Of a stretch of 27,727 nucleotides of DNA, positions 16,176 through 23,906 are shown in pieces. A model generated the notes under the pieces. It made no database searches, was not told the DNA's origin, and saw nothing but the letters and a program-made list of their open reading frames with translations. Within the stretch, counting starts at the first letter, position 1. Every line of letters starts with the position of its first letter. Source of the DNA: CALFXN01 sp937957815 (GTDB lineage Bacteria > Synergistota > Synergistia > Synergistales > Aminobacteriaceae). The stretch is from positions 1 through 27,727 of the forward strand of contig DAIQNX010000040.1 in the NCBI GenBank assembly GCA_036788195.1, in the 5' to 3' direction. The position numbers and the translations under genes were made by a program.

Positions 16176-17546
16176 TCAGTCGGATGTCGTCCCGGAAGGA
16201 TCCCGGTCGGTTGCCTCTTCGGCGGAGGGAACGCTCTCCGAAACCGTGACGTTTTTCATGACAGCTTCAACGGTTTTCCGGTAACGGATTTTCGAAAGCA
16301 GATCGGAAAGCCTTTCCCTGTCCTTGAAAAGGGTTCTTTTGATCTGTTCCGCCGGAACGCGGTACATAACGGCAAGATTCGAAATCTCGCCTTCCATTTC
16401 CTCTTTTTCGACCTTTATGCCGAATCGTTTCGCCATTTCGTCGAGAACAAGCGTTCGTCTGACGATCTTTTCGGCCTGAGACCTGATATTGGAGTCGTAT
16501 TCGTCTTTTGAAAGAGAGGACTCCTCAAGGAATTCCGACACGCTCCTGTTGTACTTCTTTTTCAGGGTTTCCTCGTCCTGTTCCTTCATCGAAAGCACCT
16601 GTTTTTCGACGAGAGAGGGCGGAACGTCAAAGATCGATCTTTCGGAGAGCGTCTCTACCGCTTCAGCTTCGACTTTCGCCTGTGCGTCCGCTTCGATTTT
16701 TCGGGCAAGCCGTTCTCGAATCGCGTTCCTGAAGGAATCCTCGTCCTGAATATCCTCGCCGAGAGCCGCCTTGAAAAAGTCGGCCGACATCTCCGGGAGC
16801 TGCTTTTCCTTGATCGCCCTGACGGTCATCTCGTAGCGGACTTTCTTCCCGGCGAGATCCTTGTCGGAATAATCGTCCTCGATGTGGACATCCGCGATGG
16901 CGGTCACCCCCGGGCGGACGCCGACGAGTGCCTCGCGTATTTCGCGACGGAGATTCTCCGCCTCGAGATCGACCGATGCGGGGGCCGATTCATGTCGTTT
17001 TTCCTCGACATCTTCTTTGGAGAAAACCGTCGTCACGTAATCGATTTCGACGACGTCGCGTTCCGTACCGTTACGTCCGTCGACCGCGACAAGATTCGTA
17101 TTCTGCCGCCGGATGTCATCTATGGTCTGTCGGAGCATGTCATCCGTGACCGGAGGGATCGTCTTCACGACGGAGATCTCGGAGAGTTCCGGAGTCTGGA
17201 TTTCCGGGGTGACTTCGAAATTCAAGGCTACCTGAAGGGGTTTTCCTTCTTCCATCGTCTCGACTGACACCTTCGGAGAGTCGATGATATCGAGTTCGTA
17301 ATCGGAGACGACCTGATCGATCGTGTTCGGAAGCATCGAATCAAGCGCTTCGGAATAAATCGCCTGTCGACCGAAGCGCATCTCGATGATCCTTCTCGGG
17401 ATCATCCCTTTTCGGAAACCCGGTACCGTCACGCTCTGTGCGATCTTCCGGACGGCTTTCTCAATGTTTTGCGCAAACTCGCCCGCTTCGTATTCTACAC
17501 GAATCGAGATTTTATTTTTTTCCTGGGAAATTATTTCGGATCGCAC
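16176..17546 (-). CDS. tig: Trigger factor (ribosome-associated chaperone and prolyl isomerase)
   Basis: The 456-residue protein has the three trigger-factor domains. The N-terminal ribosome-binding domain carries the L23-docking signature GFRKG at residues 43-47. The FKBP-type prolyl isomerase domain lies around residues 150-240 (GVRPGVTA...DDYSDKDLAGKKVRYEMTV), and the long helical C-terminal substrate cradle follows. The start is a GTG at 17546, with AAAGGGG about 9 nt upstream; no ATG is available near it. The C-terminal tail is acidic (AEEATDRDPSGTTSD), as is common. It is the first gene of the housekeeping operon, downstream of an extended -10 promoter. Confidence 0.96.
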   Translation of the reverse strand: MRSEIISQEKNKISIRVEYEAGEFAQNIEKAVRKIAQSVTVPGFRKGMIPRRIIEMRFGRQAIYSEALDSMLPNTIDQVVSDYELDIIDSPKVSVETMEEGKPLQVALNFEVTPEIQTPELSEISVVKTIPPVTDDMLRQTIDDIRRQNTNLVAVDGRNGTERDVVEIDYVTTVFSKEDVEEKRHESAPASVDLEAENLRREIREALVGVRPGVTAIADVHIEDDYSDKDLAGKKVRYEMTVRAIKEKQLPEMSADFFKAALGEDIQDEDSFRNAIRERLARKIEADAQAKVEAEAVETLSERSIFDVPPSLVEKQVLSMKEQDEETLKKKYNRSVSEFLEESSLSKDEYDSNIRSQAEKIVRRTLVLDEMAKRFGIKVEKEEMEGEISNLAVMYRVPAEQIKRTLFKDRERLSDLLSKIRYRKTVEAVMKNVTVSESVPSAEEATDRDPSGTTSD

Positions 17547-17585
17547 TTATGCCAGCCCCTTTCAAAGGTCGATGAAGCATCGCGT

Positions 17586-17594
17586 AGTATATCA
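17586..17594 (-). promoter_or_regulatory. Extended -10 promoter of the tig-clpP operon
   Basis: On the minus strand TGATATACT gives a TATACT -10 box (17591-17586) with the extended TGn motif. A recognisable -35 is lacking; ATTTTA at 17 nt spacing is poor. The gap between the csp terminators and tig holds nothing else, and transcription must start here because two terminators precede it. Confidence 0.55.
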
Positions 17595-17610
17595 CGTTCA
17601 TACAATCGTA

Positions 17611-17656
17611 AAATCTAAAAAGCGCAGCGACATTCGGGAGAATGCCGCTGCGCTTC
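17611..17656 (-). terminator. Second (distal) intrinsic terminator after the cold-shock gene
   Basis: On the minus strand the arms AAGCGCAGCG.CATTC and GAATG.CGCTGCGCTT form a 16-bp stem with one mismatch and a TCCC loop. TTTTTAGATTTT follows. This is a long, strong rho-independent terminator placed directly after a smaller one. Confidence 0.9.
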
Positions 17657-17678
17657 AAAAAAACCGCCCAAGTGGCGG
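17657..17678 (-). terminator. First (proximal) intrinsic terminator after the cold-shock gene
   Basis: On the minus strand CCGCC (17678-17674) pairs with GGCGG (17668-17664) around a 5-nt loop. Seven T (17663-17657) follow. It begins 5 nt after the csp stop and leads straight into the second terminator. Confidence 0.8.
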
Positions 17679-17683
17679 ATTGA

Positions 17684-17887
17684 CTACATCTTTTCTACGT
17701 TAGACGCCTGATCTCCCTTGGATCCCTGAACGACGTCAAAGGAAACCCTCTGCCCTTCGTCCAGCGTCTTAAACCCTTCACCCTTGATGGCGCTGAAATG
17801 AACGAAAACATCCTTGCCATCGTCGCAGGTGATGAACCCATACCCCTTTGTTGCGTTGAACCACTTGACAGTTCCCTGAGAAGCCAA
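17684..17887 (-). CDS. csp: Cold-shock domain protein (CspA family)
   Basis: The 67-residue single-stranded nucleic-acid-binding OB-fold protein acts as an RNA chaperone. RNP1 reads KGYGFI (residues 14-19) and RNP2 VFVHF (27-31), both intact, with the family-typical WFN before RNP1. The start is a TTG at 17887: AGGAGG lies 8 nt upstream, and the protein then begins MASQGTVKWFN as family members do. The gene stands alone, with its own promoter overlapping the end of the preceding operon and two tandem terminators. The leader is only about 45 nt, too short for the long thermosensing leader of E. coli cspA. Confidence 0.96.
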   Translation of the reverse strand: MASQGTVKWFNATKGYGFITCDDGKDVFVHFSAIKGEGFKTLDEGQRVSFDVVQGSKGDQASNVEKM

Positions 17888-17895
17888 AAATTTTT

Positions 17896-17901
17896 CCTCC
17901 T
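17896..17901 (-). promoter_or_regulatory. Ribosome binding site deciding the TTG start of csp
   Basis: AGGAGG on the minus strand lies 8 nt before the TTG at 17887. It is separated by an A/T-only spacer, which should stay unpaired and favour efficient initiation despite the weak start codon. Confidence 0.75.
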
Positions 17902-17939
17902 AATGTGACGATTGCATGTCAGGCCCGACTGCGTAGAGA

Positions 17940-17968
17940 AGGATATCACGACTGATTTGGAAAGTCAA
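17940..17968 (-). promoter_or_regulatory. Sigma70-type promoter of csp, overlapping the upstream stop codon
   Basis: On the minus strand TTGACT (17968-17963) and TATCCT (17945-17940) are spaced by exactly 17 nt, with TGA directly before the -10. The TGA within TTGACT is the stop codon (17967-17965) of the fused FeS-FAD subunit gene. No terminator fits between the two genes. Confidence 0.75.
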
Positions 17969-19320
17969 GCGTTTTCTAAAGCCTGGAGGTGTTTTCTCAT
18001 GCATTCTAGAGAAAGATACCGTCGGTATTCTCCCGACTTTCTCGGATTGATCTCGCCGGATGCGACATCGATCGCCCTCTGCAGGGTTTCGGCGGTCATC
18101 GGGTGATGCCTGATATACGCCTCGGTTCGTTTGAGACGAAAAGGAACCGGAGACATACTGCCCGCAGCGATACGGATGTCGTACCCTCCATCAGGCAAAT
18201 GTGACGAGAGAAACGCAAGCGACATTCTGGAGAGAGTGAGCGTTGCCCTCGAGCCGCGCTTGTGGAATTCCTGGACTGCACCCTCTGGGGGAAGCGGAAA
18301 GGAAATTGCCGTGATCAGTTCGTCCTTCCCAAGTTTCGTCGATCGGTATGATTCGTAAAAATCTTCAAGTTCGAAGATTTTTTCTTGCGACTCGTTTCTT
18401 GCATGCACCTTCGCACCCAGGACAAGAAGCGGAACGGGGAGGTCGGCGGCAGCGGATGCATTCGCGAGGTTTCCGCCTATGGTCGCCCTGTTCCGTACGG
18501 CAGGCGCTCCTATGGAACGCGCCGCATCGCAGAGAATCTTCACGGTGCGGTTCAGTGCAGGATCTTCCGCGATTCGAGTCACCGGAACGCAAGCGGAAAT
18601 CAGGACATCGTTTTTTTCAAAATGAATCTTCTTGAGCGACGCGATGGCGGACAGGTCGAGAACTTGAGGACAGGCTACCTTCTCGTTTTTCATGTCGGGA
18701 AAGATATCGGTTCCTCCTGCGAACACGAGGGGGCGTTCGTCACGCGACGCGAGAACGGAAAGCGCCTCTTCGAGGGTGTCCGGCAGGAAACACCAGGAAC
18801 GTTCGCTCCGATCAAGGGAATACGAGGGATCGACCGGGACGAGATGTCTCCGGCAATGTGCCCCGTATCCCTCCCGCGAAGCTTTTTCGACCGCGCGGAA
18901 TATCTGTTCATACCCCGTACAGCGGCAGAGATTCCCGGAAAGCGCGTCGCGTATCGCATCCCTCGACGGGTGTTCCCCCTTCAGCAAAAGCGCACGTGCG
19001 GCGAGAATCATTCCCGGCGTGCAGAAACCGCACTGAACGGCGCCTTCCTCGACGAATGCGCGTTGCAGGGCATCCGGTCCGTCCACTCCTATTCCTTCGA
19101 TCGAAAGAACACTCTTTCCCCTGAGATGCATCGCCGGCACCATGCACGAATTGACAAGAACGTCTTCGAGAAGGACCGCGCACGCGCCGCACTCCCCTTC
19201 TCCGCACCCTTCCTTCGTTCCGGTCAGTCCGAGATCGTCGCGCAGGATATCGAGAAGCCGACGCAGCGGATGCGTATCGATCGTTCGAACGACTCCGTTG
19301 ATCCGGCACGTAAATCTCAT
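17965..19320 (-). CDS. Fused 2Fe-2S / FAD subunit of a xanthine dehydrogenase-family molybdenum hydroxylase
   Basis: The 451-residue chain combines two electron-transfer modules. Residues 1-150 carry the plant-type 2Fe-2S cluster (Cys39, 44, 47, 59) and the second 2Fe-2S cluster (Cys97, 100, 132, 134 in CGFC and CRC). A short linker leads to an FAD-binding domain with AGGTDIF at about 201-206 and TIGGNLANASAAADL further on. This FeS-FAD fusion next to a separate Mo chain matches Rhodobacter capsulatus XdhA (462 residues) in size and order of domains. The ATG at 19320 overlaps the stop of the Mo subunit as ATGA, so the two are translationally coupled and form one enzyme. The substrate cannot be read from this subunit. 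Confidence 0.93.
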   Translation of the reverse strand: MRFTCRINGVVRTIDTHPLRRLLDILRDDLGLTGTKEGCGEGECGACAVLLEDVLVNSCMVPAMHLRGKSVLSIEGIGVDGPDALQRAFVEEGAVQCGFCTPGMILAARALLLKGEHPSRDAIRDALSGNLCRCTGYEQIFRAVEKASREGYGAHCRRHLVPVDPSYSLDRSERSWCFLPDTLEEALSVLASRDERPLVFAGGTDIFPDMKNEKVACPQVLDLSAIASLKKIHFEKNDVLISACVPVTRIAEDPALNRTVKILCDAARSIGAPAVRNRATIGGNLANASAAADLPVPLLVLGAKVHARNESQEKIFELEDFYESYRSTKLGKDELITAISFPLPPEGAVQEFHKRGSRATLTLSRMSLAFLSSHLPDGGYDIRIAAGSMSPVPFRLKRTEAYIRHHPMTAETLQRAIDVASGEINPRKSGEYRRYLSLECMRKHLQALENA

Positions 19321-21617
19321 CGGCCACTCCCCGCCCTTTCCCTCAGCAATCCGAAGAGTTTTTCGCCGGTCAACGGGATCTCTACAGGGCGAACCTCCGT
19401 TGCGCATTCGACGGCGGACATCAGCGCGGGGGCGCCCGCATCCATGGGGAGCTCGCCGAGTCCCTTCGCCCCGCAGGGGCCGTCGGGACAGGGATTTTTC
19501 ATGAATTCGACCGCAAAACGGGGGGCATCCTTCGATGTGGGGATAAGGTACGCGTTCAGATGTCCCGTGGCATATTTTCCATGATCGCACGGAAGTTCCT
19601 CGAGATACGCCCACCCGAGGGACTGCAGCGTTCCTCCCTCGACTTGTCCTTCGGCGAGAATCGGATGGACCGGCTCTCCGATATCGACGACGCACGTCGT
19701 TTCGAGAGGCGTTATTTCGCACGTGCTTTCGTCGACCTCGATCTCGCATACCGTTGTGATCCATGCGTATGCCTTGTACGCCTCTCCCCGGAATTCCGCG
19801 TCGTCCCAGGACGCGGCGTGTTCCGGACGGAACGATGACGTCCCGTACAGGTCATCGTGGTTTCTCAGATACTCCGACGCGAGTTCTCCGATCGGAATAG
19901 AGAGGGTTCCAGATGTATCGCGGAAGGTGCCGTCTGAAAAGCGTATCGGCGCCTTCCGGCTTCCGGGCCGCGACACGGCGAAATCCGCCAGTTTTTTCAC
20001 GAGATCCAGACAGGCGTCGACGACCATTCTTCCCACGTACATCGTCGTTCTCGAAGCCACTGTCGGACCGCTGTTCGGGACGCGAGACGTGTCGGGAAGA
20101 GGATGACGGATCATCGAGACGGGAATTCCGAGAGCTTCCGAGGCCAGCATCGGAAGAATCGTCGAGGCGCCTTGCCCCATTTCCACGCTGCTGACGAGAA
20201 TATCCACCGTCGCGTCCTCGTTCCATCGGACTCGTGCCGTGCCGGCGATCTTCTGTTCTCCAGTTCCCGTGAACCCGCTTCCGTGAAGTCCGAGCGCGAG
20301 ACCGATTCCTTTCCGCTTCGTTGCTTCACGGGAACGTGCGTATTCCGCTCGTTTCTTCCGGTATTCCGTTATTTCGGCAGCCCTTTCGAGAATGTCCCGG
20401 ACGGGCAGTCCCTGTTTCAGCCTCTGTCCGAAGGGGAAGGAGTCCCCTTCGTTCATCACGTTTCGGAGGCGGAGATCGAGCGGATCGATTCCGAGGGACT
20501 GCGCTATCGCGTCCATCTGTCGTTCGATCGCGAACATGCTCTGTGGAACCCCGAAGCCGCGAAACGCTCCGTTCGGAGGCGTATTCGTCGCAATCGCTCG
20601 GGCGCGGATGCGAACGTTCGGAATCCTGTAGCCTCCCGTCGCGTGGAGGGCGGCCCGCTGAAGAACGACGATGCTCATCGTGGTGTACGCTCCGCCGTCA
20701 AGGAGAATATCGATATCCGCTGCCGCCAGGGATCCATCCGGATGTACGCCGGTTCTGTGACGGATGATGGACGGATGACGCTTCGTGGAACAGAGGATGT
20801 CCTCTTTTCTGTCGTGGACGATACGGACCGGATGCCCCGATTTGAGCGCGAGGAGTGACGCGTGGAGCGCGAGTACCGAGGGGTAGTCTTCCTTTCCTCC
20901 GAATCCTCCTCCGGTCACGGCCTGTCTGACGATTACCCTGTCCGCCGGGAGAAGCAGTCCGCGGCAGAGAGCGTTGTGTACGTAGTACGGGCACTGCATG
21001 GAGCCTGTGACGTCGATGCCTCCGTCAGGGTCTGGAGTCGCGACGATCCCCTGCGTCTCGAGGTAGATGTGTTCCTGATATCCCGTTTTGTATGTTCCCT
21101 CGACGATTCTTTCCGAAGAGGCGAATCCGGCCTCGATATCGCCGCTTCCGATTCGGTATTCCATGATGATATTGTCGGGAGGGAAGATGATTTCGTTTCC
21201 GGAAGCGGCGTCCTCCACGGAGAAGAGCGCCGGGAGCTCTTCGATTTCGGCCGAAAGATGCCGGATGGCCTCCGCCAGCGTCGATGCGTCAGGCGCGGCA
21301 ACGATGGCAAGTGGTTGAGTCGCAAAGCGGATTTCATCGTCCGCAAGGATAGGAAGATCGTCCCGGACCATCGAAACGAAATTCGGCCCCGGAAGATCTT
21401 TTGCCGTCAGACAGACGACCGATGACCAGTCGAACGATTCGCGTCTGTGAATCGCAAGGAGCTTTCCGCGCGGGACGGGAGAACGAAACGTTCCTCCGAT
21501 CCACGCATCGGGGGTCGGAATATCTCCGACGTACCGCGCCCGTCCCGTTACCTTGGACCATGCGTCATGTCGCGTAACGTCGGAGCCGACCGTACGGAAT
21601 CCTTTAGTCTCGCTCAT
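19317..21617 (-). CDS. Molybdenum-cofactor subunit of a xanthine dehydrogenase-family hydroxylase (two-subunit type)
   Basis: The 766-residue chain binds the Mo-pterin cofactor and should hydroxylate an N-heterocycle or aldehyde. Hallmarks aligned to bovine xanthine dehydrogenase are QEHIYLET (Glu802 region), TGGGFGGKED, AFRGFGVPQ (Arg880 region), EMGQGAST, and the active-site glutamate in GAKGLGE (Glu722, equivalent to Glu1261). Conservation of both the Glu802-like and Arg880-like sites favours a purine-type substrate over a simple aldehyde, though this is inference. I prefer the ATG at 21617, with GGGGAGG 13 nt upstream, over an in-frame TTG at 21644 that has no such site. Its FeS/FAD partner is the next gene. 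Confidence 0.92.
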   Translation of the reverse strand: MSETKGFRTVGSDVTRHDAWSKVTGRARYVGDIPTPDAWIGGTFRSPVPRGKLLAIHRRESFDWSSVVCLTAKDLPGPNFVSMVRDDLPILADDEIRFATQPLAIVAAPDASTLAEAIRHLSAEIEELPALFSVEDAASGNEIIFPPDNIIMEYRIGSGDIEAGFASSERIVEGTYKTGYQEHIYLETQGIVATPDPDGGIDVTGSMQCPYYVHNALCRGLLLPADRVIVRQAVTGGGFGGKEDYPSVLALHASLLALKSGHPVRIVHDRKEDILCSTKRHPSIIRHRTGVHPDGSLAAADIDILLDGGAYTTMSIVVLQRAALHATGGYRIPNVRIRARAIATNTPPNGAFRGFGVPQSMFAIERQMDAIAQSLGIDPLDLRLRNVMNEGDSFPFGQRLKQGLPVRDILERAAEITEYRKKRAEYARSREATKRKGIGLALGLHGSGFTGTGEQKIAGTARVRWNEDATVDILVSSVEMGQGASTILPMLASEALGIPVSMIRHPLPDTSRVPNSGPTVASRTTMYVGRMVVDACLDLVKKLADFAVSRPGSRKAPIRFSDGTFRDTSGTLSIPIGELASEYLRNHDDLYGTSSFRPEHAASWDDAEFRGEAYKAYAWITTVCEIEVDESTCEITPLETTCVVDIGEPVHPILAEGQVEGGTLQSLGWAYLEELPCDHGKYATGHLNAYLIPTSKDAPRFAVEFMKNPCPDGPCGAKGLGELPMDAGAPALMSAVECATEVRPVEIPLTGEKLFGLLRERAGSGR

Positions 21618-21666
21618 CGGCGTCGCCGGACCTCCCCTGCGCAATGCTGGATGATGCGTGTCTGCT

Positions 21667-22563
21667 TCATTTCAGATTTCGCAGAAACGCTCCGCGAACT
21701 TCCTCCACGGATTCACATCCGTGTTCGTTCAGCCACGCTTCCGCTTCCGCGGCGATCTTTCCATAGATCCCAGGACCGCCGAGAATGGCCGCAGTACAGA
21801 CCTGCACCAGCGAAGCTCCGGCCATGAAGAAGCGGATTGCGTCTTTCCCGGACGAAACCCCGCCTACGCCGATAACCGGTTTGTTCTGCGCCTGTGCTAT
21901 TTCGGCGACGATGCGCAGCGCAATAGGATGAATCGCCGGGCCGGAAAGCCATCCGAATGAATTCTTCGATCCGAGAGGGGGACGCGCCGTTTCGATGTCG
22001 AAGTCGAGTGCAGGGCCGACGGAGTTGATTGCGACGAAAGCGTCGACGTACGCCGACGCTTTGGAGGCGAGTTCCCCGATATCAGGAGTCGAAGGGGAAA
22101 TCTTCATCCAGATCGGGACGCTGACACTTTCGCGCAGGGCTCTCGCCACGTCGAGGAGTGGTTCGATGGATTTTCCGATGTAATGCGTCGAGAATTCTAT
22201 CGCGTCGGGGAACACTTCTTTCTCGAGCATCTTTCCGAGCTTCGAGACGTCTTCCGGCGAATATCCGATCGACACGATCAACGGAACGCCGGTTTTCCTG
22301 ACTTCCCGGTACGCGTCGAGGAAAGAATCCGCAGTCTGTTCGGACCACGTTTCGCAGTTCAGAAGACCGGAGGCGCACTTGCGGATCGTCGGACGGGGAT
22401 CTTGCGCCGGGACGACCGAGACTGTTTTCGTGACGATTCCGCCCGCTCCTCCGCGAACCGCGGCGAGCATTCTCTCGGCGGTCGCCACGTTGGGGCCTGC
22501 GGCGGACAGGACAGGATTCCTGAAAAACACGTTGGTGATACGGGTCTGAAGAGACGCCAACAT
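21667..22563 (-). CDS. Dihydroorotate/dihydropyrimidine dehydrogenase-like flavoprotein without the usual active-site cysteine
   Basis: The 298-residue TIM-barrel flavoprotein resembles class 1 dihydroorotate dehydrogenases and the C-terminal catalytic module of dihydropyrimidine dehydrogenase (PreA). Supporting features are FRNPVLSAAGP near residue 14, TKTV, the LNCE segment (68-71, compare NIEL), Lys154 in WMKISPS, and INSVG. LSGPAI.PIALR and the phosphate-binding GVGGVSSGKDA...GA also fit FMN binding. Where the family has N-x-S-C-P-N/H, this protein reads EFSTHYIG (123-130), so the general-base cysteine is missing. It lies between an SsnA-like aminohydrolase and a molybdenum hydroxylase and has no pyrimidine-biosynthesis neighbours. 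A catabolic or accessory redox role is therefore likelier than UMP synthesis. AAAGGGG precedes the ATG. Confidence 0.85.
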   Translation of the reverse strand: MLASLQTRITNVFFRNPVLSAAGPNVATAERMLAAVRGGAGGIVTKTVSVVPAQDPRPTIRKCASGLLNCETWSEQTADSFLDAYREVRKTGVPLIVSIGYSPEDVSKLGKMLEKEVFPDAIEFSTHYIGKSIEPLLDVARALRESVSVPIWMKISPSTPDIGELASKASAYVDAFVAINSVGPALDFDIETARPPLGSKNSFGWLSGPAIHPIALRIVAEIAQAQNKPVIGVGGVSSGKDAIRFFMAGASLVQVCTAAILGGPGIYGKIAAEAEAWLNEHGCESVEEVRGAFLRNLK

Positions 22564-22577
22564 ACATGCCCCTTTCC

Positions 22578-23894
22578 CTATCGGTGCAGGAAATGCGAAT
22601 ATCTCTCGTGAAGAGCGGCTGCGACCCGGGTTCCTTCGCGCCGCGCCGCGTTTTCGTCAAAATGAGGAAAACGGCCGTCTTTCCATAGAACGCGGCCGTC
22701 GACAACCGTCATGAACGCCCGTCCCTGCTTCGCCCCGAAGACGAGGTGAGCGACGATGTTTTCCGGACGCACGGGAGTCAGAGGAACATAGTCCGGAACC
22801 GCGATGTCGGCGGCTGCTCCGGCTTCAAAACCGGAACATGCGGGAAAAAAACGGGAAAGCGCTTCCCGCCGGTGCTTGAAAAACATGTCTCCGGTCCGTT
22901 CCGCCGGTTCCCCACCGCCCTTGCCGAGAAGAATGTAGGATCGCAGACTCTGGACCATGTCGCCCGCCATGCCGTCTGTTCCGAGGAGATATCTGGAAAC
23001 AGCATCCCTGTCCATTTTTCCGATTCCGTTGTTGGCGTTCGATTCGGGATTGGTCACGACGAGCGGATTCACGGAATGAAGGATTTCGAGATCCCGTGCA
23101 GAAAGATGAACGGCATGCGCAAGGATCGAAGACGGTTCGAGAAGTCCGTGTGCGGAAAGCCTTTCGACGGCGCCCGAGTAGCCGAGCGATCGGCAGACAT
23201 CCACGTCGTCCGGAGCTTCGGCGCAGTGGACGTGCACCGGAACTCCATCGGGCCTGTTTCGCGCGACCTCCCGCAGCGTCCCTTCGGAGAGCGTCAGGGA
23301 CGCGTGGAGTCCGAAGAGACCTCGGATCATCCCATCCTCCATGTAATTTCTGCAGAAGGTCGAATTTTCCTCGATATGGCGGTATGCTTCGGCGGTTCCG
23401 AAGCGGTCGGACGTCTCGAAGCAGAGAGAACCTCGGATTCCGGTTTCGGAAAACGCGCGGGCGACGGTCTCGAGGCTTCCGGCGACGTATCCCATCGACG
23501 CATGATGGTCGAATACCGTCGTGGTCCCGTTTTTGATCGACTCCGCGAGCCCGAGAAGGGCCGAAAAAAAGACGCTTTCTTCGACGAGAACCCGATCGAG
23601 CTTCCACCAGAAGTTCTCGAGAATCTGGGAGAACGTGTCGGTCCTCCCGCACGGTTTCAGTCCGACCGCGAAATACGAATAGAGATGATGGTGAAAATTG
23701 ACAAACCCAGGAAGAATCAAACGGCCTTCCACGTCGATGAACCGTTCCGTCGTTCGCTTCGCCTCGATCGAAGGGAGGATCCGAAGGATTTTTCCCTTAT
23801 CGATAACGATGGCGCCGTCGGGAAGAAACACCCGTTCCCCGTCAGAAACGACCCCGCCTCCGATCGCGAATGCCGATATCGTGTCACGTGTCAT
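22578..23894 (-). CDS. ssnA: SsnA-like aminohydrolase (amidohydrolase superfamily)
   Basis: The 438-residue TIM-barrel metal hydrolase belongs to the guanine deaminase/chlorohydrolase branch. Metal ligands are His68 and His70 (FHHHLYS), a histidine in HVHCAE (His223), His260 in LAHAVHL, and the aspartate in LGTDGM (Asp307). An N-terminal beta-sandwich part (DGAIVIDKGKILRI) and a C-terminal one close the composite domain. Segments such as FWWKLDR and DHHAS are typical of SsnA, which in E. coli lies beside ygfK, ygfM and xdhD. It probably deaminates a purine, pyrimidine or similar heterocycle feeding the neighbouring Mo hydroxylases; the substrate is unknown. It begins 12 nt after the Mo subunit gene, with only a weak ribosome binding site. 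Confidence 0.88.
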   Translation of the reverse strand: MTRDTISAFAIGGGVVSDGERVFLPDGAIVIDKGKILRILPSIEAKRTTERFIDVEGRLILPGFVNFHHHLYSYFAVGLKPCGRTDTFSQILENFWWKLDRVLVEESVFFSALLGLAESIKNGTTTVFDHHASMGYVAGSLETVARAFSETGIRGSLCFETSDRFGTAEAYRHIEENSTFCRNYMEDGMIRGLFGLHASLTLSEGTLREVARNRPDGVPVHVHCAEAPDDVDVCRSLGYSGAVERLSAHGLLEPSSILAHAVHLSARDLEILHSVNPLVVTNPESNANNGIGKMDRDAVSRYLLGTDGMAGDMVQSLRSYILLGKGGGEPAERTGDMFFKHRREALSRFFPACSGFEAGAAADIAVPDYVPLTPVRPENIVAHLVFGAKQGRAFMTVVDGRVLWKDGRFPHFDENAARREGTRVAAALHERYSHFLHR

Positions 23895-23906
23895 CGTGCC
23901 ACCACG

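Noticed and set aside
14064..16511. An 800-codon open frame on the plus strand across clpX, clpP and tig
   Set aside because: It is codon-aligned with the minus-strand genes and exists because the codons complementary to stops are rare in them. Its translation has no domains, while the minus strand encodes textbook ClpX, ClpP and trigger factor.
17888..17945. Long cold-shock leader RNA thermosensor before csp
   Set aside because: The predicted leader is about 45 nt, too short for the E. coli cspA type of element, and no strong hairpin is seen.
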